From Oenococcus kitaharae (GTDB lineage: Bacteria; Bacillota; Bacilli; Lactobacillales; Lactobacillaceae), in assembly GCF_025758695.1 (NCBI RefSeq), contig NZ_JANJQP010000003.1, positions 310,001 to 374,000 on the forward strand: a stretch of DNA of 64,000 nucleotides, written 5' to 3'. Both the position numbers and the translations under genes were made by a program. The notes under the pieces are model-generated. The model worked only from the letters and a program-made list of their open reading frames with translations, was not told the origin of the DNA and searched no databases. Every line of letters starts with the position of its first letter. The stretch's first letter is position 1. Shown here one piece after another: positions 1-7,704 of the stretch.

Positions 1-606
1 GTTGTTTTGCTAGATGAGGCTGAAAAGGCGCATCCTGATATCTTTAATTTATTGCTTCAAGTATTTGATGATGGCTATATGACGGATTCTAAAGGACGCA
101 AGGTTGATTTTAGAAACACGATTATCATTATGACGTCGAATTTAGGTGCGACGCGTGTGCGCGATAACAAGCATGTTGGTTTTGGCGCCATTGAGCCGCA
201 GGATAATTATCAGGCGATGTCCAGTGAAATTCGCGCAGCCTTAAAAGAAAGGTTCCGTCCGGAATTTATCAATCGAATTGATGAGACAATTATCTTCCAT
301 TCTCTGAACAAGACTGAACTGCATAAAATCGTTGAATTAATGAGCCATGGTATTTTGGAGCGTGTCGCTGAACAAGGTGTTGCGATTAAAATGAGTAAAA
401 CGGCCATTGACTTAGTTGCTCAAGCTGGATTTGATCCCGAATATGGTGCTCGTCCAATTCGCCGCGCCTTCCAAAATAATGTCGAAGATGTAGTGTCTGA
501 CGCATTACTGTCCGGCAGAATCAAGGCTGGTGATTCGGTGACGGTAGGTGCTAAAAAAGGAAAAATCGATCTATTAATCCACAAACAAGCGGAAAAAAGT
601 AAATGA
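1..606 (+). CDS. clpC: ClpC-type AAA+ ATPase, C-terminal part (5' truncated by window)
   Basis: This is the last 201 residues of a Clp/Hsp100 unfoldase, open at the window edge. The fragment begins inside the second AAA+ module at the Walker B motif (VVLLDEAEKAHPD). Sensor-1 (IIMTSNLGA) and the FRPEFINRIDE arginine-finger segment follow, and then the C-terminal D2-small domain with the sensor-2 motif GARPIRRAFQ. Such ATPases thread substrates into ClpP, whose gene lies at 33061. The tail lacks the long extension of ClpB, and the sequence reads more like ClpC than ClpE or ClpL, but the diagnostic N-terminal domain is outside the window. The gene ends just before a strong intrinsic terminator. 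Confidence 0.88.
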   Translation, partial: VVLLDEAEKAHPDIFNLLLQVFDDGYMTDSKGRKVDFRNTIIIMTSNLGATRVRDNKHVGFGAIEPQDNYQAMSSEIRAALKERFRPEFINRIDETIIFHSLNKTELHKIVELMSHGILERVAEQGVAIKMSKTAIDLVAQAGFDPEYGARPIRRAFQNNVEDVVSDALLSGRIKAGDSVTVGAKKGKIDLLIHKQAEKSK

Positions 607-615
607 GTGATCAGG

Positions 616-642
616 GCCTGCCACTAATTGGTAGGCTTTTTT
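616..642 (+). terminator. intrinsic terminator after clpC
   Basis: The stem GCCTGCC (616-622) pairs with GGTAGGC (630-636), with one G-U pair and a 7-nt loop, and six T follow. It separates clpC from the NUDIX gene, so an upstream TTG start at 628 for that gene is very unlikely. Confidence 0.85.
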
Positions 643-645
643 CAA

Positions 646-657
646 TATAATGGTATT
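646..657 (+). promoter_or_regulatory. -10 element placing transcription start at the NUDIX ATG
   Basis: TATAAT (646-651) is followed by 6 nt and then ATG at 658. No Shine-Dalgarno sequence is present, because the space is filled by the terminator T-run. This predicts a leaderless transcript starting at the A of the start codon. No good -35 hexamer is visible. Confidence 0.6.
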
Positions 658-1104
658 ATGGCTGATTATGTAAAAGATATTCGTGCAAAGGTTGGACACA
701 TGCCGCTCATCATGGTTGGCGTTGGTGGGGCATATATCAAAGATGATAAAATTCTGCTGCAAGAACGTGCCGACACCGGCGGCTGGGGGCTGCCAGGCGG
801 CTATATGGAATATGGCGAACGTGTTGAAGAGACGCTCAAACGGGAATTTAAAGAAGATGCCGGCTTGGAAATTTTGTCCTATCGTTTCCTAACTAATTTT
901 GATCAGGAATTTTTCACTTATCCAAACGGTGATCAGACACAAGTATTGACACCTTTTTATCTCGTAACAGCTGTTAAAAATCAGCCGGCTGCATTTGATA
1001 AACATGAAACAAAAGCCATCGCTTTTTTTGATTTTGATCATTTGCCTGAGATCCATTTCGCATCACACAAAAAAATTCTGGCCTATTTGCAGACTTTGTT
1101 ATAA
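658..1104 (+). CDS. NUDIX hydrolase
   Basis: This is a 148-residue NUDIX pyrophosphatase, a family that hydrolyses nucleoside diphosphates linked to another moiety. The NUDIX box runs from about residue 47, with the G-x5-E-x7-RE pattern GYMEYGE...REFKEDAG. The second glutamate of the usual EE pair is Asp here, a tolerated variant. The box is preceded by LQERADTGGWGLPGG, which is typical for the fold. The substrate cannot be told from sequence. I chose ATG 658 over an upstream in-frame TTG (628) because 628 lies inside the preceding terminator and a consensus -10 sits 6 nt before 658. The gene appears monocistronic. Confidence 0.93.
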   Translation: MADYVKDIRAKVGHMPLIMVGVGGAYIKDDKILLQERADTGGWGLPGGYMEYGERVEETLKREFKEDAGLEILSYRFLTNFDQEFFTYPNGDQTQVLTPFYLVTAVKNQPAAFDKHETKAIAFFDFDHLPEIHFASHKKILAYLQTLL

Positions 1105-1111
1105 TAATTTT

Positions 1112-1218
1112 AAAGAGGTAAGTCCAGTGAAGAATACATTGATTTTAAATAGATAAAATTCGAGATTGGTGTATTTTTAATATTGTTTGAAACCACCGAT
1201 TTCTAAAAGGTGGTTTTT
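1112..1218 (+). promoter_or_regulatory. leader-peptide / SD-sequestering attenuator of the ABC-F gene
   Basis: The leader has three parts. First is a short ORF with its own SD (AAAGAGGT, 1112-1119). Second is GATTGGTG (1164-1171), which can pair with CACCGATT (1194-1201). Third is AAACCACC (1190-1197), which can pair with GGTGGTTT (1209-1216). The last hairpin buries the AAGGTGG ribosome site of the ABC-F gene and runs into T's directly before its ATG at 1219. The two pairings are mutually exclusive. Antibiotic-resistance ABC-F genes (msr, vga, lsa types) are known to be induced through ribosome stalling on such leaders. That this one responds to a drug is inference. Confidence 0.65.
1127..1156 (+). 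CDS. 9-residue leader peptide upstream of ABC-F gene
   Basis: A GTG start at 1127 lies 7 nt after the SD AAAGAGGT and reads MKNTLILNR before TAA at 1154-1156. It is too short to be anything but a regulatory leader. It lies 62 nt before the ABC-F start codon, just upstream of the two alternative stem-loops, which fits ribosome-stalling control of attenuation. Expression is inferred from the SD and from position only. Confidence 0.5.
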   Translation: MKNTLILNR

Positions 1219-2565
1219 ATGTCTCTAAATATTACAAAATTAGAAAAAAGAGTTGATGGCCAACAGCTGTTTGCAGTTGACAAAGCGTTTATCGAAAATC
1301 GGGCGCGTGTTGGGGTTATCGGAGATAACGGTCAGGGCAAGACCACGCTCTTAAATATAATTGCTGGCCGAGATAAGGATTTTAGCGGGCAGCTGCACGT
1401 TAGTGGTTCTTTGGCCTTTGTTGCTCAAATAAATGATTTTGATCAGCTATCTGGCGGACAGCGTGTTCGACGTTTGATCGAAGAAGCTCTATTAAAGCGT
1501 CCGGATTTATTGATCTTGGATGAACCCACGACACATCTGGATCAGGAAAACGTCAATTGGCTGCTGGGCAGATTGAAAAAGTTTTCCGGCAGCGTGCTGG
1601 CTGTTTCTCATGACCGCTATTTTCTTGACCAGTTTGCTCAAGAAATCTGGGCTTTTCAGAACCATCAGTTGACAGTGTTTTCGTCAACTTTAAAAAATTT
1701 TTTGGACACACGGGCAGCACAAGCCGAAAGTCAAGCTGCGGCATTCAAGGAAAGCCGTAACAAGAAAAAGAAGCTCCAGAAGGCGGAAAACAGGGTTCGT
1801 GGCGAAGCACAAAGGATTAGCAATCATAGTGTACGGGATCCTTTTCATGCTAAAGTCGCCAAACAGATGTTTCAAGTGGCGAAAAATCTGCACCAACATA
1901 TGGATAATTTAAATGACGTTTCAAAACCTTTTGTCCAAAAAAAGCTGAAACTGCAGCATCCGCTTCATATGGCTGCCGGCAAAAACCTGATAAAAATTTT
2001 GAATTTGGACGTTGTCCGAGATGGGCAGACACTGGTTTCCGATCTGACTTTTTCCATCGCTGCTGGTGATAAAGCAGCTTTAATCGGAGAAAATGGTTCT
2101 GGCAAGACGACTTCCATCGAAAAAATTTTACAAGCTCAGCCGCCGCAAGTTACAAGAGCCGATAATCTGAAAATCGGCTACTTTCATCAAGACCTCAGCC
2201 AAATACGCAATGATCGCAATCTCTTAGAAAATGTGCTTGATGGTTCTTTGGAAAATGAACAGACAGCGCGAGACTTTTTAGGCGCTTTTGGTATACGCCG
2301 AGATAAAGTTTTTCAAAAAAGCGGCAGTTTATCAGGCGGTGAGAAAATCAAATTAGCTTTGATTAAAGTCCTATTATCGGATGCTAATCTGCTGATTTTA
2401 GACGAACCGACAAATTTTCTCGACTTATCGGCGATTGAGGCTTTACAAGATTTCTTGACTGATTATACAGGCGGTGTACTGATCATTTCTCATGATTTGA
2501 CTTTGATTCAGGCAGTTTCAAATAAGATTTTAAAAATCGAGGCACAACGTATAATTGAGGTATGA
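1219..2565 (+). CDS. ABC-F family ATPase, Msr/Vga-like ribosome protection type
   Basis: This 448-residue protein has two ABC ATPase cores and no membrane segment. NBD1 has Walker A GDNGQGKTT (35-43), signature LSGGQ (77-81) and Walker B LLILDEPTTHLD (97-108). NBD2 repeats these with GENGSGKTT, LSGGE and LLILDEPTNFLD. Between them lies a long basic linker rich in Lys, Arg and Gln, the part that reaches the ribosomal exit or peptidyl-transferase region in resistance ABC-F proteins. Only about six residues separate the NBD1 Q-loop (Q70) from its signature, shorter than is usual. ATG 1219 is preferred to GTG 1210 because it has the AAGGTGG SD. The start is buried in an attenuator hairpin, which supports an inducible protection role. 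The gene overlaps the next by 4 nt. Antibiotic spectrum is unknown. Confidence 0.88.
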   Translation: MSLNITKLEKRVDGQQLFAVDKAFIENRARVGVIGDNGQGKTTLLNIIAGRDKDFSGQLHVSGSLAFVAQINDFDQLSGGQRVRRLIEEALLKRPDLLILDEPTTHLDQENVNWLLGRLKKFSGSVLAVSHDRYFLDQFAQEIWAFQNHQLTVFSSTLKNFLDTRAAQAESQAAAFKESRNKKKKLQKAENRVRGEAQRISNHSVRDPFHAKVAKQMFQVAKNLHQHMDNLNDVSKPFVQKKLKLQHPLHMAAGKNLIKILNLDVVRDGQTLVSDLTFSIAAGDKAALIGENGSGKTTSIEKILQAQPPQVTRADNLKIGYFHQDLSQIRNDRNLLENVLDGSLENEQTARDFLGAFGIRRDKVFQKSGSLSGGEKIKLALIKVLLSDANLLILDEPTNFLDLSAIEALQDFLTDYTGGVLIISHDLTLIQAVSNKILKIEAQRIIEV

Positions 2566-3413
2566 GTATTTTAGATGAAACTTTTCAATTGAATAATCAA
2601 AACAAAATTCCAAAAATTGCTTTTGGCACTTGGCGATTAGCCGATGGGGACCAAGCCTATCATGCTGTCGCGGAAGCTTTGAAAATTGGCTACCGCCACA
2701 TTGATACGGCTTTTCATTATTTTAATGAGCCTTCTGTCGGCCGTGCAATCAAAGATTCTGGCATTGATAGAAAAGATATTTTTCTGACGACAAAATTGCC
2801 GGCTGAAATTAAAAATCATGATGATATTTTGAAGAATTTCCAGGAATCTTTGGACCGCTTACAGACAGATTATGTTGATCTCTATTTGATTCATGCACCA
2901 TGGCCATGGTCTGATATTAATCTAGATTATCGCTATGATGGTGCTAATCAGGAAGCTTGGCAGACAATGGAAGAGATTTATCATTCCGGCCGTGCCAAGG
3001 CAATCGGTGTTTCGAATTTCGATGTCCACGATTTGAAAAATCTGCAAACCATGTGGACCGTGAAGCCGGCTGTCAATCAGATTGAATATTATATTGGCTG
3101 GACACAACCAAAAATTACGGCCTTTACGAAATCACTCGGTATCCAAGTCGAAGCCTATTCACCGCTGGCGACCGGCGGCTTGGCAACGCAAGATGAGATC
3201 CAGAAAATTGCGGAAAAATATCAGGTTTCTGTTCCGCAAATCGCGCTGAAATATGTGCTGCAAAAAGATATTCTGCCTTTGCCAAGAGCAACAAGATCCG
3301 AACATGCCAAATCCAATGCGACGCTTGATTTCCAACTTTCAGACGCTGACATGGCTATCTTGGACCGAATTCCCGATACAGGCCAGGCTCGCCATAATGT
3401 GACAATGGGCTAA
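2562..3413 (+). CDS. aldo/keto reductase (2,5-diketo-D-gluconate reductase type)
   Basis: This is a 283-residue NADPH-dependent TIM-barrel reductase. Family signatures are visible: the GYRHIDTAFHYFNE segment with catalytic Asp and Tyr, the TTKLP lysine strand, LIHAPWP, and IGVSNFDVHDL. It would reduce aldehydes or ketones, but the substrate is not predictable. ATGA overlap with the ABC-F stop (2562-2565) implies translational coupling, so the gene shares the ABC-F transcript and perhaps its induction. The length is normal for the family. About 275 bp without an identifiable gene follow. Confidence 0.93.
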   Translation: MSILDETFQLNNQNKIPKIAFGTWRLADGDQAYHAVAEALKIGYRHIDTAFHYFNEPSVGRAIKDSGIDRKDIFLTTKLPAEIKNHDDILKNFQESLDRLQTDYVDLYLIHAPWPWSDINLDYRYDGANQEAWQTMEEIYHSGRAKAIGVSNFDVHDLKNLQTMWTVKPAVNQIEYYIGWTQPKITAFTKSLGIQVEAYSPLATGGLATQDEIQKIAEKYQVSVPQIALKYVLQKDILPLPRATRSEHAKSNATLDFQLSDADMAILDRIPDTGQARHNVTMG

Positions 3414-3689
3414 GCCGGCGGATGAATGCAACTATGTCAGCAACTATGTCAGAGGGTACCTTGGACATCAAAAAGCTGAGAATGATGTAAAGGAAGCTCG
3501 AAAACCAGCGATTAGCCGAGACAATCTTTTTCAAGTAGTGTTTACAATTTTAAGTAATTCTTTCTTTATTTCATGTGTTACGAGAAATACATGTTAGTCT
3601 TTATTAGACTTTCTTTTAATGTTTTGGCAATCTTAAATGTCTCATAAATGATTAGCCAAAAAAAATTTGCAAGCTAGAATAAGGGGTAT

Positions 3690-4079
3690 ATGATCAAATT
3701 TGAGAGAATTTACGGATCCGAATCAAAAGGGTATCGGGTTTTAATTGATAGGCTTTGGCCGCGTGGTGTCAGTAAAGAGAAAGCTGCGATTGATCTTTGG
3801 GCAAAAGAGATTGCGCCATCCGAAGATTTGCGGCAGAAGTACCACGATGAAGATTTAGATGAGATGGCTTTTCGCGCAATTTATTTGACAGAATTATCCA
3901 GCAATCCAGCTACTGTCGAGTTTTTGCAGACTTTAAAAGATCATCCAGATAGTATTTTGCTGTATGCCTCTAGAGAGAACCATGAGAATAATGCTAAAGT
4001 TCTCGCAAATTATCTAACACGTCAGGGAGTTGCTTTTGAAACGGGTTCAAGCAGCACAAACGAAACAACACAAGCTTGA
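3690..4079 (+). CDS. DUF488 family protein (YeaO-like)
   Basis: This 129-residue protein has the DUF488 hallmark RVLIDRLWPRGVSKEKA near the N-terminus, followed by WAKEIAPS and LR. The biochemical role of the family is not established. ATG 3690 has an AAGGGG ribosome site and a TAGAAT -10 nearby. The 3' end overlaps the start of the DNA glycosylase gene by 44 nt in another frame, so the two are translationally linked. Confidence 0.88.
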   Translation: MIKFERIYGSESKGYRVLIDRLWPRGVSKEKAAIDLWAKEIAPSEDLRQKYHDEDLDEMAFRAIYLTELSSNPATVEFLQTLKDHPDSILLYASRENHENNAKVLANYLTRQGVAFETGSSSTNETTQA

Positions 4080-4593
4080 TTATCAGCATGTTGTGCATCC
4101 CTGGCCGCCACTTTATGATGTACACTCTCAAGTTTTGCTGCTTGGGTCGCTGCCATCACCCAAATCTTTATCTTTCGGTTTTTATTATGGCAGTCCGCAA
4201 AACATTTTTTGGCAGACTTTAGCTAAAGTCCTCGGCCAAAAAGAGGCTGATAAGACCATAGAATCGCGTCGCAATTTTGCTTTAAGGAATCATGTTGCTA
4301 TTTGGCAGACGCTCGCAGAAGCCGATATTATCGGTTCCCAGGATGCGACAATTAAAAACCCGGTTGCAAATGATTTTACAAATTTATTAGCAAGCTCACA
4401 AATTCAAACGATTTTTACAGAAGGCAAAAAATCAACAGAGCTCTTCAATCAGCTAGTGGCACCGACAATTGGCCAAAAAGCTATTTACTTGCCTTCGACT
4501 TCGCCAGCCAATCGTGCCACACAGGCGAAACCAATTTTCATGGCTCGTTGGTCTTTAGTTAAACAAGCACTTGAGGGTCAGGCTGTCCAATGA
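4036..4593 (+). CDS. Mug/TDG-like DNA glycosylase (deoxyinosine glycosylase type)
   Basis: This 185-residue protein belongs to the uracil-DNA glycosylase superfamily. The motif LLLGSLPSPKSLSFGFYYGSP corresponds to the GxNPS-like active-site strand of the Mug/hypoxanthine-DNA glycosylase group, and LPSTSPANR near the C-terminus is the second conserved motif. It would remove deaminated bases such as hypoxanthine or uracil from DNA. I prefer TTG 4036, which lies 6 nt after the SD AGGGAG. TTG 4030 is in frame but too close to it. No ATG start is available. The gene lies in an overlapping pair with the DUF488 gene. Confidence 0.85.
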   Translation: MKRVQAAQTKQHKLDYQHVVHPWPPLYDVHSQVLLLGSLPSPKSLSFGFYYGSPQNIFWQTLAKVLGQKEADKTIESRRNFALRNHVAIWQTLAEADIIGSQDATIKNPVANDFTNLLASSQIQTIFTEGKKSTELFNQLVAPTIGQKAIYLPSTSPANRATQAKPIFMARWSLVKQALEGQAVQ

Positions 4594-4606
4594 GACAGCT
4601 TTTTTT
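4582..4606 (+). terminator. intrinsic terminator after DNA glycosylase
   Basis: GCTGTC (4582-4587) pairs with GACAGC (4594-4599) and seven T follow. The stem begins within the last codons of the gene. Confidence 0.85.
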
Positions 4607-4607
4607 A

Positions 4608-4705
4608 TTGACAGTTTTCACAATGTTTTTATTTTCACAAATGTATGCTATATTGAGTTTGTAAATTTTTGTACAAACTAATACAAAAATCGAAATAAAC
4701 TACCT
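4608..4705 (+). promoter_or_regulatory. alcohol dehydrogenase promoter and operator region
   Basis: TTTTCACAA occurs twice (ending near 4623 and 4640). It resembles half of the Rex redox-repressor site TTGTGA-N6-TCACAA, which often controls adh genes in Firmicutes. An extended -10, TGCTATATT, lies at 4646-4654. Downstream, AGTTTGT and ACAAACT form an inverted repeat, overlapped by a second one, TTTTTGT with ACAAAAA, before the SD. Rex control is an inference from the half sites. Confidence 0.45.
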
Positions 4706-4726
4706 AAAAAGAGGTCGGAGACAAAA

Positions 4727-5779
4727 ATGAAAGCAGCTCTTGTTCGAGAAAAAAATGATGGATTTGTTGATTTAGTAGATGACTGGGAGCCTCGTAAACT
4801 GGCTTTTGGTGATGCTTTGGTCGATGTTGAATACTGTGGTTTATGCCACACGGATTTGCATTGTGCAAGCGGAGATTTTGGTGATCCTAATACCATGGGA
4901 ACGCGCAACGGCAGTTGGCGCCGTGTTATCGGTCATGAAGGTGTCGGTATTGTTTCTAAACTTGGTGAAGGTGCGGATCAGTATTTGAAAGTCGGTGACC
5001 GTGTTTCAATTGCTTGGTTCTATGATGCTTGTGGTGTGTGTGATTATTGTGTTTCAGGCAATGAGACGTTCTGCCGTAAGGTAAGAAATTCTGGCTATAC
5101 TGTTGATGGTGCGATGGCTCAACAAGTTGTTGTGAACGCAAAATATGCAGTGAAGGTGCCATCCGATTTGGATCCAGCGGCTGCTTCTTCCATCACGTGT
5201 GCCGGTGTCACGATGTATAAAGCATTGAAAGTCGGTGAGACGAAGCCTGGTCAGTGGGTATCAGTCCATGGTGCTGGCGGACTTGGCAACCTAGCTGTTC
5301 AATATGCACATAATGTTTTCGGCGCGCACGTTGTTGCTATTGATGGCAACCCTGATAAATTGGAAGCCGCTAAAGAAAACGGTGCCGATATTATTGTTAA
5401 TCGCAAAACTGAAGATGTCGTTGCTAAAGTTAACAAATTAACTGGTGGTGTTCATAATGCCCAAGTAACGGCTGTCAATGATGCAGCCTTCTCTCAAGCT
5501 GTTAACGTTCTTCGCCCATTGGGCAAACTAGTTGCCGTTGCATTACCTCAAGGCGATATGGCTTTGAATATTGCTAAGACAGTCTTAGATGGTATTGAAG
5601 TTCGCGGTTCTTTGGTTGGCACACGTGCAGATTTGAAAGAAGCCTTCCAGTTTGGCGCTGAAGGCAAAGTCACACCAATCGTTGAAAAAGTTGATTTGAA
5701 AGATATCAATGATGTGATTGAAGAGATGAAAGAAGGTAAAATTACCGGACGTAAAGTCTTTGATTTTACTCATATGTAA
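4727..5779 (+). CDS. adhP: zinc-dependent alcohol dehydrogenase
   Basis: This 350-residue medium-chain dehydrogenase interconverts alcohols and aldehydes with NAD(H). Catalytic zinc ligands are the Cys of GLCHTDLH, the His of GHEGVG and the Cys of TCAGVTMY. Structural zinc is held by four Cys in [16 protein letters not shown]. The Rossmann motif is GAGGLGNLA. It belongs to the AdhP/AdhA group that reduces acetaldehyde to ethanol, one route for NAD+ regeneration in heterofermenters. The SD is AGAGGTCGGAG before ATG 4727. The gene is monocistronic, with its own operator-rich promoter and terminator. Confidence 0.95.
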   Translation: MKAALVREKNDGFVDLVDDWEPRKLAFGDALVDVEYCGLCHTDLHCASGDFGDPNTMGTRNGSWRRVIGHEGVGIVSKLGEGADQYLKVGDRVSIAWFYDACGVCDYCVSGNETFCRKVRNSGYTVDGAMAQQVVVNAKYAVKVPSDLDPAAASSITCAGVTMYKALKVGETKPGQWVSVHGAGGLGNLAVQYAHNVFGAHVVAIDGNPDKLEAAKENGADIIVNRKTEDVVAKVNKLTGGVHNAQVTAVNDAAFSQAVNVLRPLGKLVAVALPQGDMALNIAKTVLDGIEVRGSLVGTRADLKEAFQFGAEGKVTPIVEKVDLKDINDVIEEMKEGKITGRKVFDFTHM

Positions 5780-5800
5780 ATCTAAAAAGAATGATTAAAA

Positions 5801-5833
5801 AAGCTCTGGTGATTTCTTGCCAGAGCTTTTTAT
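5801..5833. terminator. bidirectional terminator between adhP and the AbrB-domain gene
   Basis: AAGCTCTGG (5801-5809) pairs with CCAGAGCTT (5820-5828). A-runs on one side and T-runs on the other serve the two convergent genes. Confidence 0.85.
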
Positions 5834-7005
5834 TTTATTTCAATCGTGAAGATTTCGGCGTTTTCCAGGTAGAGGTTATTTAAATTCTGCATTAGTAAAA
5901 TTAACCAGCCAAAAGCTAGCCCAAATGAAATGATTTCAAAAGCCGTTAGCGACAGGTAATGAACCCACTGAAACAAGATTTCCGATAAGGCTAGCAAGCC
6001 GGCAAAACCATAGGCTGTTAGCAGAAATTCTCTTGTAATACCTGGCAGCAACCAGCGAATACCAATAATTATCAGTAGAATAAATGCAACAAGCAGATTG
6101 GATGTCCACCAATGCAGCTGATGCAGCCAATCGATGGCGCGATTATTTTGAAAAACACCGACTAACCCGAAGGCGATTGACGAGCCTGTCAGCAAAATCC
6201 GTAGAATCCGTGTTTGAATTGTAATGAATTTAGGAATTAAAGACAGCAGTGAAAAAATATAATCAATCAAAGTCAGCATAATCGAGGCTGAAAAAATGAG
6301 GGTGAAATTAAACTGCCACCAGTTGTTTGATAGATTAGAACCGAGGTAGGAGAAATTAATTTGCCACCAATTTTGCTGTTTATTTGTAATCATGGATAAA
6401 AAGATGCCGCCCACTAAGGTCAAAATCAGCGTAGTCGTGATTGTAGAGAAATTAATCGATAATGCAGCATTCATCATTAAATAACAGGAAATGCCCACAA
6501 AACCGGCTATTAAGGCTGAACTGGTATAACGATCAAGCATGACGCCATGGAAGGCTAAATCGATGAAATAAAAGCAGAATGAAGTGATTGAGAAGTTCAA
6601 AATCGTAAATGCGATTGATAATGTCAGAACGGATCGAATTTTGCTCCAAAGGCTGGCCATGACTAATTGTTTGCCGCCTAACAGAAGCAGCGCAGCTAAA
6701 AAGACAACAAAACCAAAGACGACAGCTAGATAGATGGTTATTTGACTGATCGAATTTCCACCTGATAGTTTAACGTAACGTGTTTTTTGAATGAAAAAGT
6801 TGATTAGTGCAACAACGCCAGCCAACAGAGCAGGCAGCATAAACCATCGCAGTGATTGTGTCTGACTATTGGCTTTTTCAGGCTTTGGCTGAATAATGAT
6901 TCGGTCACGATCAATTTGAGCCAGCAATTCATCACCGTAATTCAGGGACAATTTATCCAAAGCTTTCTTTGGAATTGAAATATGTATTTGCTGATTTTCT
7001 ACCAC
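5830..7005 (-). CDS. membrane protein with N-terminal AbrB-like domain
   Basis: The 391-residue protein begins with a swapped-hairpin AbrB/SpoVT-like domain (about residues 1-45: [20 protein letters not shown], then IIIQPKP). About ten hydrophobic segments fill the rest. The loop motif NWWQINF recurs as NWWQFNF. AbrB domains normally bind DNA, so a fusion to a polytopic membrane domain is unusual. It may be a membrane-tethered regulator or sensor, but I do not recognise a characterised family with confidence. The GTG start at 7005 lies exactly 6 nt after TAGAAT (7017-7012) and has no SD, so the mRNA is probably leaderless. Confidence 0.8.
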   Translation of the reverse strand: MVENQQIHISIPKKALDKLSLNYGDELLAQIDRDRIIIQPKPEKANSQTQSLRWFMLPALLAGVVALINFFIQKTRYVKLSGGNSISQITIYLAVVFGFVVFLAALLLLGGKQLVMASLWSKIRSVLTLSIAFTILNFSITSFCFYFIDLAFHGVMLDRYTSSALIAGFVGISCYLMMNAALSINFSTITTTLILTLVGGIFLSMITNKQQNWWQINFSYLGSNLSNNWWQFNFTLIFSASIMLTLIDYIFSLLSLIPKFITIQTRILRILLTGSSIAFGLVGVFQNNRAIDWLHQLHWWTSNLLVAFILLIIIGIRWLLPGITREFLLTAYGFAGLLALSEILFQWVHYLSLTAFEIISFGLAFGWLILLMQNLNNLYLENAEIFTIEIK

Positions 7006-7140
7006 GCACTAATTCTAAACTATTTATGACTTCATTTAGGCTCAGGATGAGGCGTGCCCGATTCCTTTTATCAAGCTTTTTTGAAAATTTGGACGATTAG
7101 CTGACTTTTGATAGACTAAAAGTGTAGAATATTTAAGTTC

Positions 7141-7228
7141 GGATGGATACCCAAGTGGCTGAAGGGGTCGGTCTAGAAAACCGATAGGTCGTGTATGCGG
7201 CGCGAGAGTTCGAATCTCTCTCCATCCA
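7141..7228 (+). tRNA. tRNA-Ser (anticodon AGA)
   Basis: A class II tRNA folds from this stretch. The acceptor is GGATGGA/TCCATCC and the D stem is CCC/GGG. The anticodon stem TCGGT/ACCGA encloses loop CTAGAAA, giving anticodon AGA. A long variable arm of about 19 nt follows, and the T arm is GAGAG-TTCGAAT-CTCTC. CCA is not encoded and base 73 reads A. A TAGAAT -10 lies at 7125-7130. The 3' part is the attachment site of the downstream element, and the gene stays intact because the element supplies the same bases. Confidence 0.93.
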
Positions 7229-7240
7229 TAATGATATGTT
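7207..7240. repeat. attL, 34-bp direct repeat overlapping tRNA-Ser 3' end
   Basis: The copy runs from AGTTCGAATC in the T arm through CCATCCATA to TGATATGTT. It matches 16658-16691 except for one A/T difference at base 25. It reconstitutes the tRNA 3' end. Confidence 0.88.
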
Positions 7241-7253
7241 CTAAGGGCGTATA

Positions 7254-7276
7254 AAGCCCGTGGTTAAGGCTTTTAT
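7254..7276 (+). terminator. probable element-supplied terminator for tRNA-Ser
   Basis: AAGCC (7254-7258) pairs with GGCTT (7268-7272), followed by T-rich sequence. The original tRNA terminator was displaced to the attR side. Confidence 0.5.
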
Positions 7277-7419
7277 AAGTTTTAAAGGGTTGTGGATAAG
7301 TCCTGATATTACTTACAAAAGTAATACGAAAAGTAATATGAGTTTTTGAAAGTGAGGTTATGAATATGACTTTGCACACACCATCAGTCTCTTAACTAAA
7401 TTAGAAAAGAGATAAAAAT

Positions 7420-7704
7420 ATGTCCTACACAGTAAATAAAGAAACGTTTGAAGAAACAGATTACAAAGCTGGTCAGCTCCATGATTTAATGTTTATCTTG
7501 AGCAACTATGGCGATTTAAGAACAGAAAATATGAACCCCTTTAACCATGATGAGGCTTTAAAGCTCTTTGACGCTTATCAGCACGTTAACAGCGTGACCA
7601 GTACGATTGTCAGCCTTGTTTCTGAGATTGACGGCAATTTGAGTAAAATGGCCAAAGAAGATATGGCTTATAGGAAAACTGTAGAGGTATCTAGTCATGA
7701 TTGA
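7420..7704 (+). CDS. small protein of unknown function, satellite accessory gene 1
   Basis: This is a 94-residue acidic, mostly helical protein with no motif I recognise and no signal peptide or membrane segment. The SD-like AAAAGAG precedes ATG 7420. It overlaps the next gene by 8 nt, so the two form a coupled pair next to attL. In satellites and prophages this position commonly holds cargo such as anti-phage or lysogenic-conversion genes. No function should be assigned from position alone. Confidence 0.7.
   Translation: MSYTVNKETFEETDYKAGQLHDLMFILSNYGDLRTENMNPFNHDEALKLFDAYQHVNSVTSTIVSLVSEIDGNLSKMAKEDMAYRKTVEVSSHD

Noticed and set aside
628-657. Upstream TTG start for the NUDIX gene
   Set aside because: It lies inside the clpC terminator and before the -10 box.
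3414-3689. Possible gene or remnant between the aldo/keto reductase and DUF488 genes
   Set aside because: Frames are short. A tandem AACTATGTCAG repeat (near 3430-3452) and an ATG frame of about 22 codons are present, but without an SD or homology.
4609-4640. Full Rex operator before adhP
   Set aside because: Only the right half matches well twice. The left halves are poor, so it is noted only as half sites.
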